Source: Trematomus loennbergii (Eukaryota; Chordata; Actinopteri; Perciformes; Nototheniidae). Taken from it: a stretch of DNA of 64,000 nt. The notes under the pieces were generated by a model that worked only from the letters and a program-made list of their open reading frames with translations, was not told where the DNA came from and did not search any database. The translations under genes were made by a program, and so were the position numbers. How positions within the stretch are numbered: the first letter of the stretch is position 1; every line of letters starts with the position of its first letter. The stretch covers positions 9,836,470 to 9,900,469 of the forward strand of contig JAAOOA010000028.1 in NCBI GenBank assembly GCA_012861695.1, in the 5' to 3' direction. This document shows, piece by piece, positions 14,947 through 26,900 of this stretch.

Positions 14947-17900
14947 AAAAAAGAGCAACATTTTTTTTAAATCTATGATGTATAAGATTGTTTTTTCTCT
15001 GTTCGTTGCAATCAGTTAAAGCTGCGACAATTAGTTGATTGGCAGAAAACATAATAGCAAACTATTTCGAAAACTGATTGTCAGAAAATGGTGTTTCCAG
15101 ACTTTCAAATATGGATATTTCCTGCTTTTTTTGGGTTTGTCTCTTCTTAAAAAATGGGGGTTAGGACTACGAAAACAAGACATTTAAAGACATCACCTTT
15201 GACTTGAGAATATTTTCCCAATTTTACGAGATGTTATAGCCTAGATGAAACTATTAGTGAATCTAGACAATAATTGGCGTATTCTTCAGGAACTTGTAAT
15301 ATTTATTAGTTTCAGTCCTATAATTAATTATCTTGGGAACACTCAGATTTAGGCTGTGACCCAATTAAGGTGTCTGGACCCCATTATTGGAACCACAATA
15401 TATTCACTATTTACAGCCTTGATGACTAAAATAAAATAAAAGATGAACCAATAATTTAAATGATAAGCAGTCAAATGTTTTGTGACTGCTCCCTTTTATA
15501 TTTGCTTGTTGTTCTCTTTTGAACCATTTAACCTGCACGATTTGGCCTCTCTGAAGCGTGATGTTGCTTTTTAAAAAGACTCCCACTTCAACATGCTGAT
15601 TGTCAGCTGATACACATGCTGCTAAATTACATTTATCCTGAAAAAACAACAACATGTAGCACGATTTGAAATTGTGATCATGCTGCTTAAAGTCCTTTAC
15701 ACATTCATATTTGGATTATCTTGTAGCCTACCTGCAGAGGCAGACAGCAGTGTGCCTTTCTTTTGACACAAACATGACTAAACATGTCTCACAGGGTGAT
15801 CGTCAGCCTGTGATGTGACTTCTCCCTACAGGATCAACAAGTGGGGTCGACTGCAGCCAAACACCTGCATCTGTATGGATGGAGCCGCAGTGCTGATTTT
15901 TTTTTCAGGAAATTCAATCAACAGAAGCGACACGCTGACGGCTGAACAACACATCACCGCCATTGACTGCTGCAGGCCTGTAGCCTTCAATTATGGGAAC
16001 ATAACGCACAAGATGCAGCAGCAGCAGCAGGTCTCCAGGCAACCTCTGAAGTCTGCATCTGCATACCAATGTCTCCAGACCCGCATCGGGTAAACACCCC
16101 GGACCCCCCTGCCCTGAACGCCCCCTTCACTAGCGCTGCTCGGTGTTCTGTAATGATCCTACCTGTAAGTGGGACCGCTCATCATGAAATGCGCTTAATT
16201 GTCTCCGATCCGATCAACAGATGACGGCTGTCCCCGTGCAGCTCGCTCTGCAGCATCAATGGCTCTCAGGATGCATGCTCCTGTCTCCAGCATCAGGTCT
16301 CCGGCTCAGACGCACCATTTGTTGCTCGCTATGGGTTACTTGGCTGTCTCCCGATGGTAAGCGTCATCAGCGCGAGGCGGTGTCACATCTATGTCCCCCC
16401 CCCCACTCCTCCCCCTTCCTCCCCGCAGAGACAGCATCAAGATACTACAGTCCCCTGCAGATTTGGCCCCGGATAGCTCTGCTGCTGGTTTTTGCTTTTT
16501 TTCTTATTCTCTCTTTTAGTTTTTGCTCTGATTTTAGGCTACTTTACCACTTCCGCAGTGGTGAGGTAAACAGACTCTGCAGGGGGCATGCGGTTCATGT
16601 GCGGAATCCACTGCAGTCTGTCAAGAAAACGCTGGAAATATATTAAAAAAATTAGTTATTATAAAAAAAACTATTTTACTATAGATTAACCCACTTATGT
16701 GCATGTATAATATTTGTATCTTATTTTATCAAGTGTCTTATTTTCCATCATTATCACAATGCATTTGTTTTCATGTTCCTGTGATTTCCATTATGTTATA
16801 ATAATATAAATATAAGTAGGTATGTTTTAGCCTTCTAAGCTTTATTGGTTATTTGTAAAGTTTTTTTTGTGATTTGTTACATTTTGTTGTAATTTTTATT
16901 CTGGCAAATATTTTTGGCTCAATATTAAAGTTAATTTACATTATGAATAATTATAATTTAAAGATATTTTCCCCTTATTATGAATAACATTTTTTTTAAA
17001 TGGACATAACAGAAAAATAGTACTAATGCTGACGTTTTTTGACATTTTATTAATATATAAAATATACTGAAGCTACAGTGTATGTATGTGTTTGTTTTCA
17101 GACAACAGACTGCATACTCAGTTGGAAAATGAGGGCTCAGGGGGGGGTCTACAGCCCATTTTTCTCCAAGGTGACCTAGTGGTCTAATGCAGCCATGATG
17201 CAACCTTCACAGAGGAACCACTCCAAATTTTCCTCTCCTGAATTACAATTTTCTATATGCAAAAAAACGTATTCACAAACAAAACATTTCCAAATCAAAA
17301 CCTACGATTTCCCTTTTTCACATCAATTCCCTATCTGAACTCAGTTTACTAAACATACTGAAGTATCAATTTCTTAACCTAAGGCTGGTGACTTTTGCTT
17401 ATATCTTTAGATGCCCTCCTGTTGTTTTTATAATATTGACTGTGCTGCAATCTTCTACCAGTTAGTTTTATAATATCATGTCATTAAGAAAACTCAAACT
17501 ACATTTTACTATTTACAGTAAAGAAAGGAAAGGTCAGTTGATTTGGAGTGTCTCTGTACAACCACACACACAAAACAATATATCCAAGGTATTGACACGC
17601 TTCAGACAGACTCATGCAAAACTCTTCTCAGCAACTTAATAAGTCCTTTATTTGCAATGTTCTGTTACCTCATCTTTCCAGTTTCCGATGCAAAAGAAGC
17701 ATAATTTCTTAAATAAAGAAAGCAAAAAAATATTTACAAAATTCCAATACAACTAATAATCAATGGATTATCTAAAGCACCTCTCTGCATCCGGATAACT
17801 GCGGTTTCTGTTGGAAAAGGTTACACTGCAATTAAATCAGCAATTTATCGCTTCTGAAAAATAAAACTGAAAAAAGAAGTTTTTTTAATTATTATTATAT

Positions 17901-18600
17901 ATTTACAGAACGCTCCTGAAATAAGTTTCCACTTGATGTAGAAAAGGCTTTCGGATCATTTCTGTGTTGCTGTTTTTTTTTGTACTTTATATATTTTCAT
18001 CAAGTCAATTATCTGTAGATTTCAAGTTTTAAGGGTGATTGGGTCATTAGTCCTCTACGACAGCTCAGGTTTAAGTATAGAAGAGGTAAAGATGAGAAGT
18101 CAGTCAGTGTGGCTCACCACTGGGGATGGGAGAGGATGGCTTAGAGGAAGCATTAAGACCCCCCCCCCAGTAGTGAAGGTCAAAGATCAACACCGGTCCG
18201 CCATGTTTCTGTCCTTTGTAAGTTCATGTTGCGAAACAGGAAGAGAAAATAGACAACCTTTGCTTTAAAAACTCCATCCAACAAATTAAGATTAGTTCAT
18301 GTACATTTGTCTATCGACGTTTCGTCCACTGTATCATTAATAGAAACACACTTCAGTCATGCTGCACACTCCAGTAAGGGACAAAGACATAAGAGCTGAG
18401 TTTGGGTTGAACACACATTATGGCATGACGTTTCAGGGAACCACTACACCACACGCCCTGCTGTTATTCTTAAAGATCAGATAGGATGTTAGGCATTAGA
18501 ATTATCTAGAACCATAAAAAAGCAGCCTGTTGGTTTGTATTATTGTGAGAAAACAGTTCTGTAGTGATGTGAGATACTTCACACCTCGTTAACAAGCAAT
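14947..18600. other. Between the LINE and eif4g1, no confirmed gene
   Basis: No conserved exon was recognised. The segment 15820-16450 is richer in GC and CpG than its surroundings, contains a short CAG run near 16017-16030 and a CT-rich stretch near 16395-16430, and is the best-looking candidate for the missing fam131a promoter and first exon. The rest is AT-rich. Confidence 0.4.
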
Positions 18601-18621
18601 CCTGCTGCATCAGTTTTCAAG

Positions 18622-18627
18622 TTTATT
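18622..18627 (-). terminator. eif4g1: Polyadenylation signal of eif4g1 (AATAAA)
   Basis: Plus-strand TTTATT, that is AATAAA on the minus strand, about 245 bases after the eif4g1 stop. It is a plausible polyadenylation signal; the cleavage site is not visible. Confidence 0.5.
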
Positions 18628-18870
18628 TGATGAGGACACTTGCTGTGACAAGCAGGTGGGGGGAATAATGAGGAAGCAAGAGAGGGAAGGTAGAGAGAAA
18701 TGATTGTTTTCTGAGTCCATCCCTCAAAGAAAAGAAAAATAATAAAGATTTATCCTCATTGAGGATTGATTTGAGTCTGCCTCTATGGCAATAATGTCCA
18801 TGACTCTCTGCAGCCGCCTGCAGAGCCCCCACGTCGCCAAAGGGGGGCGGCAGCTTTCAGTTCACTCTTT

Positions 18871-20951
18871 TTATTCTTTGTCAGACTCCTCCTCGGCCTC
18901 GCGGAGCCAGGTGAAGAAGGCGGTGACTGATTTTAAGGCCACACCTTTGCCCGTTTGCTCCGCAGGGTCTTTGCTGGTTTCCCATTTGTAGAAGGCCTCC
19001 TCTTTGATAACGTCCTCGTCGTACAAGGCGTCAAAGAACATCCGCAGCAGGTCTGCAGAGAGAGCACACAGAGGTCAGCCCTGATCTGCCAGTCTTAATG
19101 AAAAACTGTTTGCTGCAGAGGAAGAAAGCTTACACAAGCCTTCCTGCAGTATATATAACCTCAGGCTGCGTTTGTGATGCATGTCGGTGTTAATACAACT
19201 GTATGTTAACACCCACAGTACATTTTGGAGTCTTTTTACTGTCAAATCTAGACTCCTATTCATTTAATCCTTTTTAGAACATTTTAATTATGACCCAAAC
19301 TGTAATTCTCACTAGAGGTGAAAATGATCATAGTAGCCATTTATATTAAAATGCATAAAATACAAATGGCAACAGCCTCATAACCACACCGAAAGAGGAC
19401 AGTAAATTAATACAACCGTGAATAAGCAGTGTGATTATTGAGCCATTTTTGAATAAGGTGAAGATATAATTTAGCGAAGATAAATAACTTCTACATACAG
19501 GAGATGATTATCATTACTCACTGGCTGGCTGCTCCATGTGCACCATCAGAGCCTGGAGGGCGTAGAGCGCCTGCAGCTCCTTCTGCTCGTCACACAGGTA
19601 TCTCTGCAGCAGACTGGCCCTCTGGCCGATCTGCTTAGCATCCACCCGGTACGGGGTGTCACCTGGAACAAGGAGAGACAAACTCTCAATTAAATGTTCT
19701 TTAGAGGGCTGCAAAATGAAATCTACAGTCAATAAACACAGAACAGCGATACATCAGTAATAGTGACCGTTTCAACATGCTGTGATGAGGAGACAATCAG
19801 TGATGACCAACAGGTAAATGTTTAGGATGCGTTATAGCCTAAACACACGGCATCATTCACACTTACAGATGATGGCAGACTGACACACGGACGTCATCAA
19901 AGCTCGTATGAACTGGTTGGAAGTGGTCAGCTGGTCGTCCAAGTTAGCCTAAAAAAAAAGAAGAATAATAACAGTTCAACAGGGAAAACAAATGACTCGC
20001 ACAGCTTTTTGAATGGCATAAAACAAATAGGATATCTAATGTGAAGTAAAACAGGAAGTATGTCCCACCTCGACCCAGTCTCTGACGCGCTGGTTGTTGG
20101 CTTTGTCCTGGATGAGTCTCTCCAGCTGTTTGCTGATCTCCTCTCCAGTGAGGGTGTCCTTCTCCTCGTCTTTCTTCTCCTCCGTCTCCTCTCCAATGGT
20201 AAACTCCATTTTCTAAATTTAAAAAAGACAGACAATTGAAGATGCTCTTGTGGGGGATCAACTTGTAAAAATGTACTTTCTACAGCTTTTTAAGTGTACA
20301 ATTCCCATTTTAAAAAGATACCTAAACCAACATTTTCCAGACTCTTGAAACAAAGATTGTTTTGTCTTATTTGTTAAGATTGGACATTTCCAAAAGGTTA
20401 CAGCATTTCTATATATCCAGATTAATCCATGTATATTCTGACTTTGTTTGTTCGTTACATATTAATTCCAGTTGTTATCATTACTTTTTGATTCTCTTAT
20501 AAACGTAAACACCCGAAACACACAAGAGCATGAGGCTTAGGTGGGTGTGGCATGAGGCTTAGGTGGGTGTGGCATGAGGCTTAGGTGGGTGTGGCATGAG
20601 GCTTAGGTGGGTGTGGCATAAGGTCTGCATTTGTTTTAACAATTATCCTTGATTAAAATCTTTATTTAATCATCACATGTAATCCAGACAAGTATAGGCA
20701 CATTATAAGTCCGATTTCCACATGATTGTGTAAAGGTATTTCAGTCTACTCTCACAGCTTGAAATATACTCCTGATAAAATGTCCCTGTGCCTCCAGAGA
20801 TCTAAACGGGGTCAGGACAGAGAATAAATAGTTGCCGTTTTGTTCTACAGACCTGCTCGGTGACAAACTCGTCGACGTCGTCGCCCTCGGGCAGGAACTC
20901 GCTCCACTTCAGATCCCCCTCTGTCCACATGGCCCCTACCTTCTTAGGGGT
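18871..20951 (-). other. eif4g1: eif4g1 W2 (C-terminal HEAT) domain exons
   Basis: Six exons (20951-20853 to 19052-18871) encode the C-terminal HEAT domain that binds eIF4A and the Mnk kinases in mammals. Landmarks are [36 protein letters not shown], and [20 protein letters not shown] followed by FYKWE. All splice phases agree and no disruption is seen here. Confidence 0.9.
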
Positions 20952-23900
20952 CTGATGGGGAAAAAACAAACTTTCAATCCAGTGTGTCCAAACTGTCAAT
21001 ACTCACTAATTATTAAGATTAGGAACAACAGGATCTAATGACACAGACGTTAAAGTTCAAAATGTTCAACATTGATGTGAGACGTACCATTTCTTTGCAG
21101 AGCAGCCTGAGGATCTGTATCAGCAGAACGCCGGCCTGGCCCAGAGGCACCAGAGGCTTGGAGATCTCCCTGAACACCACACACACACAGAGTTATGCAT
21201 TTGAACTTTATTAGGACATCACTTCTATTTAGTTGTCTTTTTACTACCATCATTAGGAAAACCAGTAACACTCGAGGCTAAAAAGTATGTCGATTTGTGT
21301 GAGTGGATTGAAGTAAAAAAAGGTGAGAAGCTGACAAAACAAGTGATGTGACTGAATCAGTCTTTTTTAGCTGCATGTGTAAAATCACACGCCTAGATAG
21401 TCCTTAAAAATGTAATGTATTTATTTGAGAAAAACAGTTTGATGACTGTTTATAGGATATCCCACATTTCAACCAACGTTTTAGATTTTTTTTTTTTTGA
21501 CTTATTTGATTCAATTATTTTTGCTGTAGCCCACCTGAAGAGCTGTCCCATAGGGATGCCTCCCTCATGGAGCACGGGGGTGATGAGTTCAGCCAGGTAG
21601 AGCCAGATGTGAGGTATATCTATGGCCATGTCTTCAGCAATCTCCAGGGTCTCTTCTAACCTGCAGTCCCAAAAACAACACAGCATTTAATCTCACTTCA
21701 AACACACATTCTCATCGGTCAAAGAGTAAGTATCAAAATCTTTGATGATGATGATAATTTCCCATGCTCACCCTTTGTAGTACTGCTCCGTGGGCAGTGC
21801 GCCGGCCTTTATGAGTTGCTGCAGCAACATGCCCATGTGCTGTCGAGCGATGGTGCTGCGCTCCAGCGTCGACTCCACGCCGCTCCGCACGAACACGTAG
21901 AGCAGCGAGGAACAGCCGAGTTCAGTCACGCACTGCAACGCCTCCTGCAGCAGCAAAACAAGACACAAGAGGTTGGCCATTGGAAGCGGTTTGAATACCG
22001 AGCATTGCCTGATTATAAGGGTACATTGAGGTCAAATCAATTTCGGTGCATGCCAGTTCGCATGGCCTCATGTTCGTACCTTCAAGTCATTAATGTGGAG
22101 GTATTCTTCGATGATGGCGTTCGACTTCTTCTGCAACTCATCTTCACTCAAGGCAGGTTTTGAAATAGTAGGAGGAGGAGTGGGAGCGCTCTCACGCTTA
22201 ACTGCAGAGATAAAAGAAACAGTAAGGGTTAAATATTATTCCAATCATTGTTTATGCAGCTATCCCTAAAGGACGTCTGTCTATCATATCTATTTCAAAT
22301 CTTTACTTTTGCTCACTGGGTTGTTCACCTGGGAGCTCTTTGCTTGGGGCCCGGTCTTCACTTCCTCGATCCCGACTGCCGCGATCCTGACTACCTCGAT
22401 CCCGACTGCCGCGATCCTGACTACCTCGATCCTGACTACCTCGATCCCGACTGCCGCGATCCTGACTACCTCGATCCTGACTACCTCGATCCTGACTACC
22501 TCGATCCCGACTGCCGCGATCCTGACTACCTTGATCCCGACTACCACGATCCTGACTACCACGATCTCGGCTTCCACGATCCCGACTTCCTCGGTCCCGG
22601 TCGTCAGTCATGCTGGCGACGCGCCGCACCGCCTCAGTGCCCGCCCGCAGGTCTCCGGTCCTCCCGCCGCGCTCCTGAGACTCTCTGCTGAAGCTCCTCT
22701 TGCTGATTTGGTTGCGACTGCTGCTGTCGTCACGACCCCCCCGTCCCTCGCTGCGATCCGATCGTTCCAAGCGATCCCCGCCACGCTCACGGCTCGAGCT
22801 AAAAGGTTGAAAGTGACACAAACAGGTCAACATTACTCATGAAGTGTCCAAAAACTCTCTGAATAAACAATGACAGTTACTCTTAGAAAGTGAAGGATCT
22901 AAAAAAGACAAAGAAAAAAGTACAACATTTTTTCCCTTGATGAGAAAATATCTGCAGCAGTTAATACCTCTGAGGAGCTCTGCGATCAGAGTCCGTGGCA
23001 GGCGGCGCGGAGCCAGACTGCTGCGCGCTGAGAAGCGGTTGACGGTGCTGGTAGATTGACGACCGGGCTCTAAAAGTGTTAAAAAAGGACAGATTAAAAC
23101 TCAGCCACTTAAAAAAAAGCCTAAAACCACACTGTCTTTTTAAAGTAGGTGTTTTACCCGGCTCTCCGATGGCTGGTTTGGCTCCGGTTCCTCCACTGCT
23201 GCCTTTGCCCCAGCTGCCCCACATGCCTTTTCCCCCTGGAGCCAGCAGCTGATTGTTGAAGTCCAGATTACCAGGCTGAAGGTCAAAACAACATTTACAT
23301 TAACAAACAAAGTCAAATGCAAGTCTTAAAAGATCAGGTTTATCTGAACACGGCTTCATTCAAAAAGGTTGTAATTGAGAAAAATAACTGTAAAAAGAAT
23401 TGGGGCAATTTCTTACGCTGCATTCAAAAAACACTCGAGGCCTCAAACAATATATTGGAATTACTGACAGGGGACAAGGCGATGAGTTCAAGTGAAAACC
23501 TGAAACGGGGATTTTATGACAAATACCTTAAAAGGTTTATTTTGTTAAAGAAAACTATGACTAAAGATGCTTGTTGACCTCGACTAAAACGAGGCGATGA
23601 CGAGTTGGCACTGACGTCAAAACTGTAACAATATTAACATGTCATATTGTAAAAAAAAAACAAGGGACTTAATTGTAGTTTAGAAAATAAAATCTAAATC
23701 ATAATTTCATTTGACAAGAAAAAAGGAGACAAAATATTTGAAACTGTTTCTTCTTCAATGCAGCCGCTTCATGTCCTCTGCTGTGTCGCCATTTCAGGTC
23801 GCTCATATCAGTCAGCATGACTCAGAGTAAATGACTCGAGTTAAAGCTACAGGGCAACGACACGGCGTGGGAGAAAGAAATGACGCAATATTTTGACTAG

Positions 23901-26900
23901 ACTTACTTGACAATATAATATAAAAAAAACGAAAAAGGAGTCAAATGTCAACCGTTTTCACTTCAACTTCACAAATAAAACCAAGTGGTGGACTAGATGT
24001 GATACAAACAAGGATATTTGACACAAGACTGACTACAAAAATGCAAACTAACACCTGGACGTTACCTTGGTGATCTTGCTGAGGCGGGTGGTGTCGATGG
24101 GTCTGTTCTTGGAGATGGGCACCGTGTTCCAGCCCTCGTCCTGAGGCTGGCTGGTCCCGCGGCCCCCCTGTGGGTGAGAGCCTCGGCCCCCCATGTTCCC
24201 TCCCATGTCCCTGTCCCTGTTCCCTCTGCCTCCACCACCTCCTCCACCCCTCCTCCTCCTCCTCCTCCTCCTCCCCTGGACATGATCTGCTGGACTTTCA
24301 TCATTTCCTTTTGCTCCTCCAGCTCTGCCTCCTTGTGGATCTGGTCGATGGTTTTCGGCCCCTGTTCTCCTCTACGCGGCACCCAGTTACTCTGTAGACG
24401 TTATAAAACAGTCCCATCATTTTTCGTTAATGACATTCATGGTTCTTATGAGACTCAGAAGTCTCATGAGACTCCTCCTAGATTACTTTTATTGCAATAT
24501 CCCGCTATGGAAGAATGAATATTTACCCTTCGGAGGTCCAAGACGTCTTGTAACATGAAGCGGATTCTGGATGAAGTCTTTTTCTCTTTGATGATCTTGT
24601 CAATCTGGGCGAAATACTGATCCATGCGAGGCTAACGGGGAAAAACAGATTGTACGAGTCATGGCTTTGAAATGTTGAGCTAAGTATAAATGAATAAGTG
24701 ATATTTATATCGTTTCCTCAGTTCCTCGAACCCATCACTAACAATCGGTGGCACATTCAAAACGCCGGGGCAGCTGAATGTGTAAACGTTTGTGCTTTTC
24801 TTACCTTGGCCTTCTCAAAGTCCAGGTCTTTGCCGATGGTGGAGAACAGCCTGCAGAGACACTCCAGAGACTCTTCATCATGATTCTTCAGCAGTTTCAC
24901 TACGCAGTCGTGCATGATGGCCTCCGTCAGCATCTTCAGCTTGAAGAGCTCTCCGATGAACTTGATGTTACCCATTGAGCGGCGGCGGGCCTGGTCTCTG
25001 GCGTTCTGCAGCGCCACTCTCAGGCGCTCTTGCTCCTCTCCCTGGGGCAGAAACAAATGGAAACTGTACTCAGTAATATGATCAGTCGAGTCCGATTAAA
25101 CAACGAAAACATGTGTCGGTTGTGACCCGTCTCGTTAAAAGATCACATTTCTTACTTCTTTGGCAACCTCCATTTCTTTTTGCTTCCTCTCAAAGATTTC
25201 ATCGTCGTCCTGGTCCTTCTCAAACTCTTTCTGGCAGCGGTTGAGCAGCAGTTTGCGGAAGTTCACTAAAACTCCTGGTTTGTCTGTGGCAGGGACTTTC
25301 AACTGAGGGAGAAACACATTATTTAGTATACACTTTACATCTCATTGATAATAATATGGATACAAACAAAGACAAAAAGGGCATTGTTTTACGTGTCAAC
25401 ATTGGAGGCAATTAACAAAAACAAGAATTCCTCGACTTACCCCCATAAGGCAGCGGCACATGTTGGCGTAGGCCACAGAGAAGTTGGGTTCTGAGATGGC
25501 CTTCTCAAAGATGAGGTCAATGGTTCCCTTCAGCCTCTCCTCGGTGTCTATCGTCAGATCCTGCACTTGTTTCATCAGCTCCTGGAACTTCTGAGGGGTG
25601 AGCTTGTTGAGGATACTGCGCAGACGCTTGAACAGCTCGGCAGTCTTCGCCAGTTCGGGGTCGTCGTCTTCGGCCACCTCTTCGGTGTGGCTCTGTGTGG
25701 ACTTCTTTACCCCGGGTTTCCAGGCCTTCTCAGCCTTGTTGAGCTGTATGTCTTCCCCGAGGGACAAGCTGGTGAAGATTTTCCTGGTGTCTTTCCTCGG
25801 ACCCTGCTGGGAGCGGCGTGGTCCGACGTGGCCCGGTCCGACGTGGCCCGGTCCGACGTGGCCCGGTCCGCCCGGTGGCTAAAAGGAGGGGTGGGAAAAG
25901 ATATAGGGAAAAGTTAGAAAATAAACCTTTGTCAACATATACATGGGATTTAGAAGAGTCCATTTCACTCACTGGGCCTCGGGGTCCCCCCGTCGATCTG
26001 CTTCCGAGGTTCCCCAAATAAGAGGGGGTAAAATCAGGACCGACATTCATCATGCGAGCTGGGTCAGGAGGCCGCATCGGAGTCTTGTTTGCCTGAAGTT
26101 AAAAATAAATGTTAATGTTTAAAGAAGTGGAGGACTGCTTAATTTCTCAACGCTTTTTTCCCCCTCAAATATTCACTTATTTCTCAAAATGATGTACAAA
26201 AGTCCCTTACCTTTTCCAGGACCACGTCACTGATGGTGGGCAGGTTGTCAGGTTTGTTCATACTGGCGGTGATGAACTGGAAGCCCAGGAGGAACTCCCG
26301 GTCGTACCGCTTCTTGTCTTCTGGGTCTATCGGCTTCCATTGTTCTGAGAGAGATGGAAGAAACATTGTATATATGAATCAACTGTTGCATTAACAAACA
26401 CAATTATAAATACATTTGATTGTGCCCCCCTTTCTTTTTTGTATTGCCAATTCTAGAGCATGTTGGTCACAGCATACCTTCTTTGTACTGGTATTTCGCT
26501 TCAGTTGGCTCAGTTTTTGCTTTAGGTTTATCGCTCTGCTTGTCCTCCTTCTCCTCCCAGGTTTCATCCACAACTTCAGCAGGAGGCGCGGGCGGAGCAA
26601 CAGGTGCCGGGTCGGCCTGAGCGGACGAGGGTTCGGGAGCAGGCTTGGCTTCTTGCTCCTGCGACAAACAAAAGCACCAAGAGATGAGGACGTGTTATGA
26701 TGACCAAGTTACTTGATGCAGAATTTAGTGTTATAAAATGTCCTCAAAAATATTGTTGATACGTCTGAAATTGCGGAGACACATGAACACTGTGTCCTTT
26801 TGTTAATATCGATCTTTCATGTGGTCATCCGGACTGACACTCACCTCTGTGAAGGCGTCCAGGAGGTCTCCGATGGCCTCCTTCTTGTTGAGCTCCTTCA

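Noticed and set aside
22303..22842. Plus-strand and alternative-frame ORFs over the DRGS array
   Set aside because: They arise from the 15-nt tandem repeat being open in several frames; only one frame joins to the MA3 exon.
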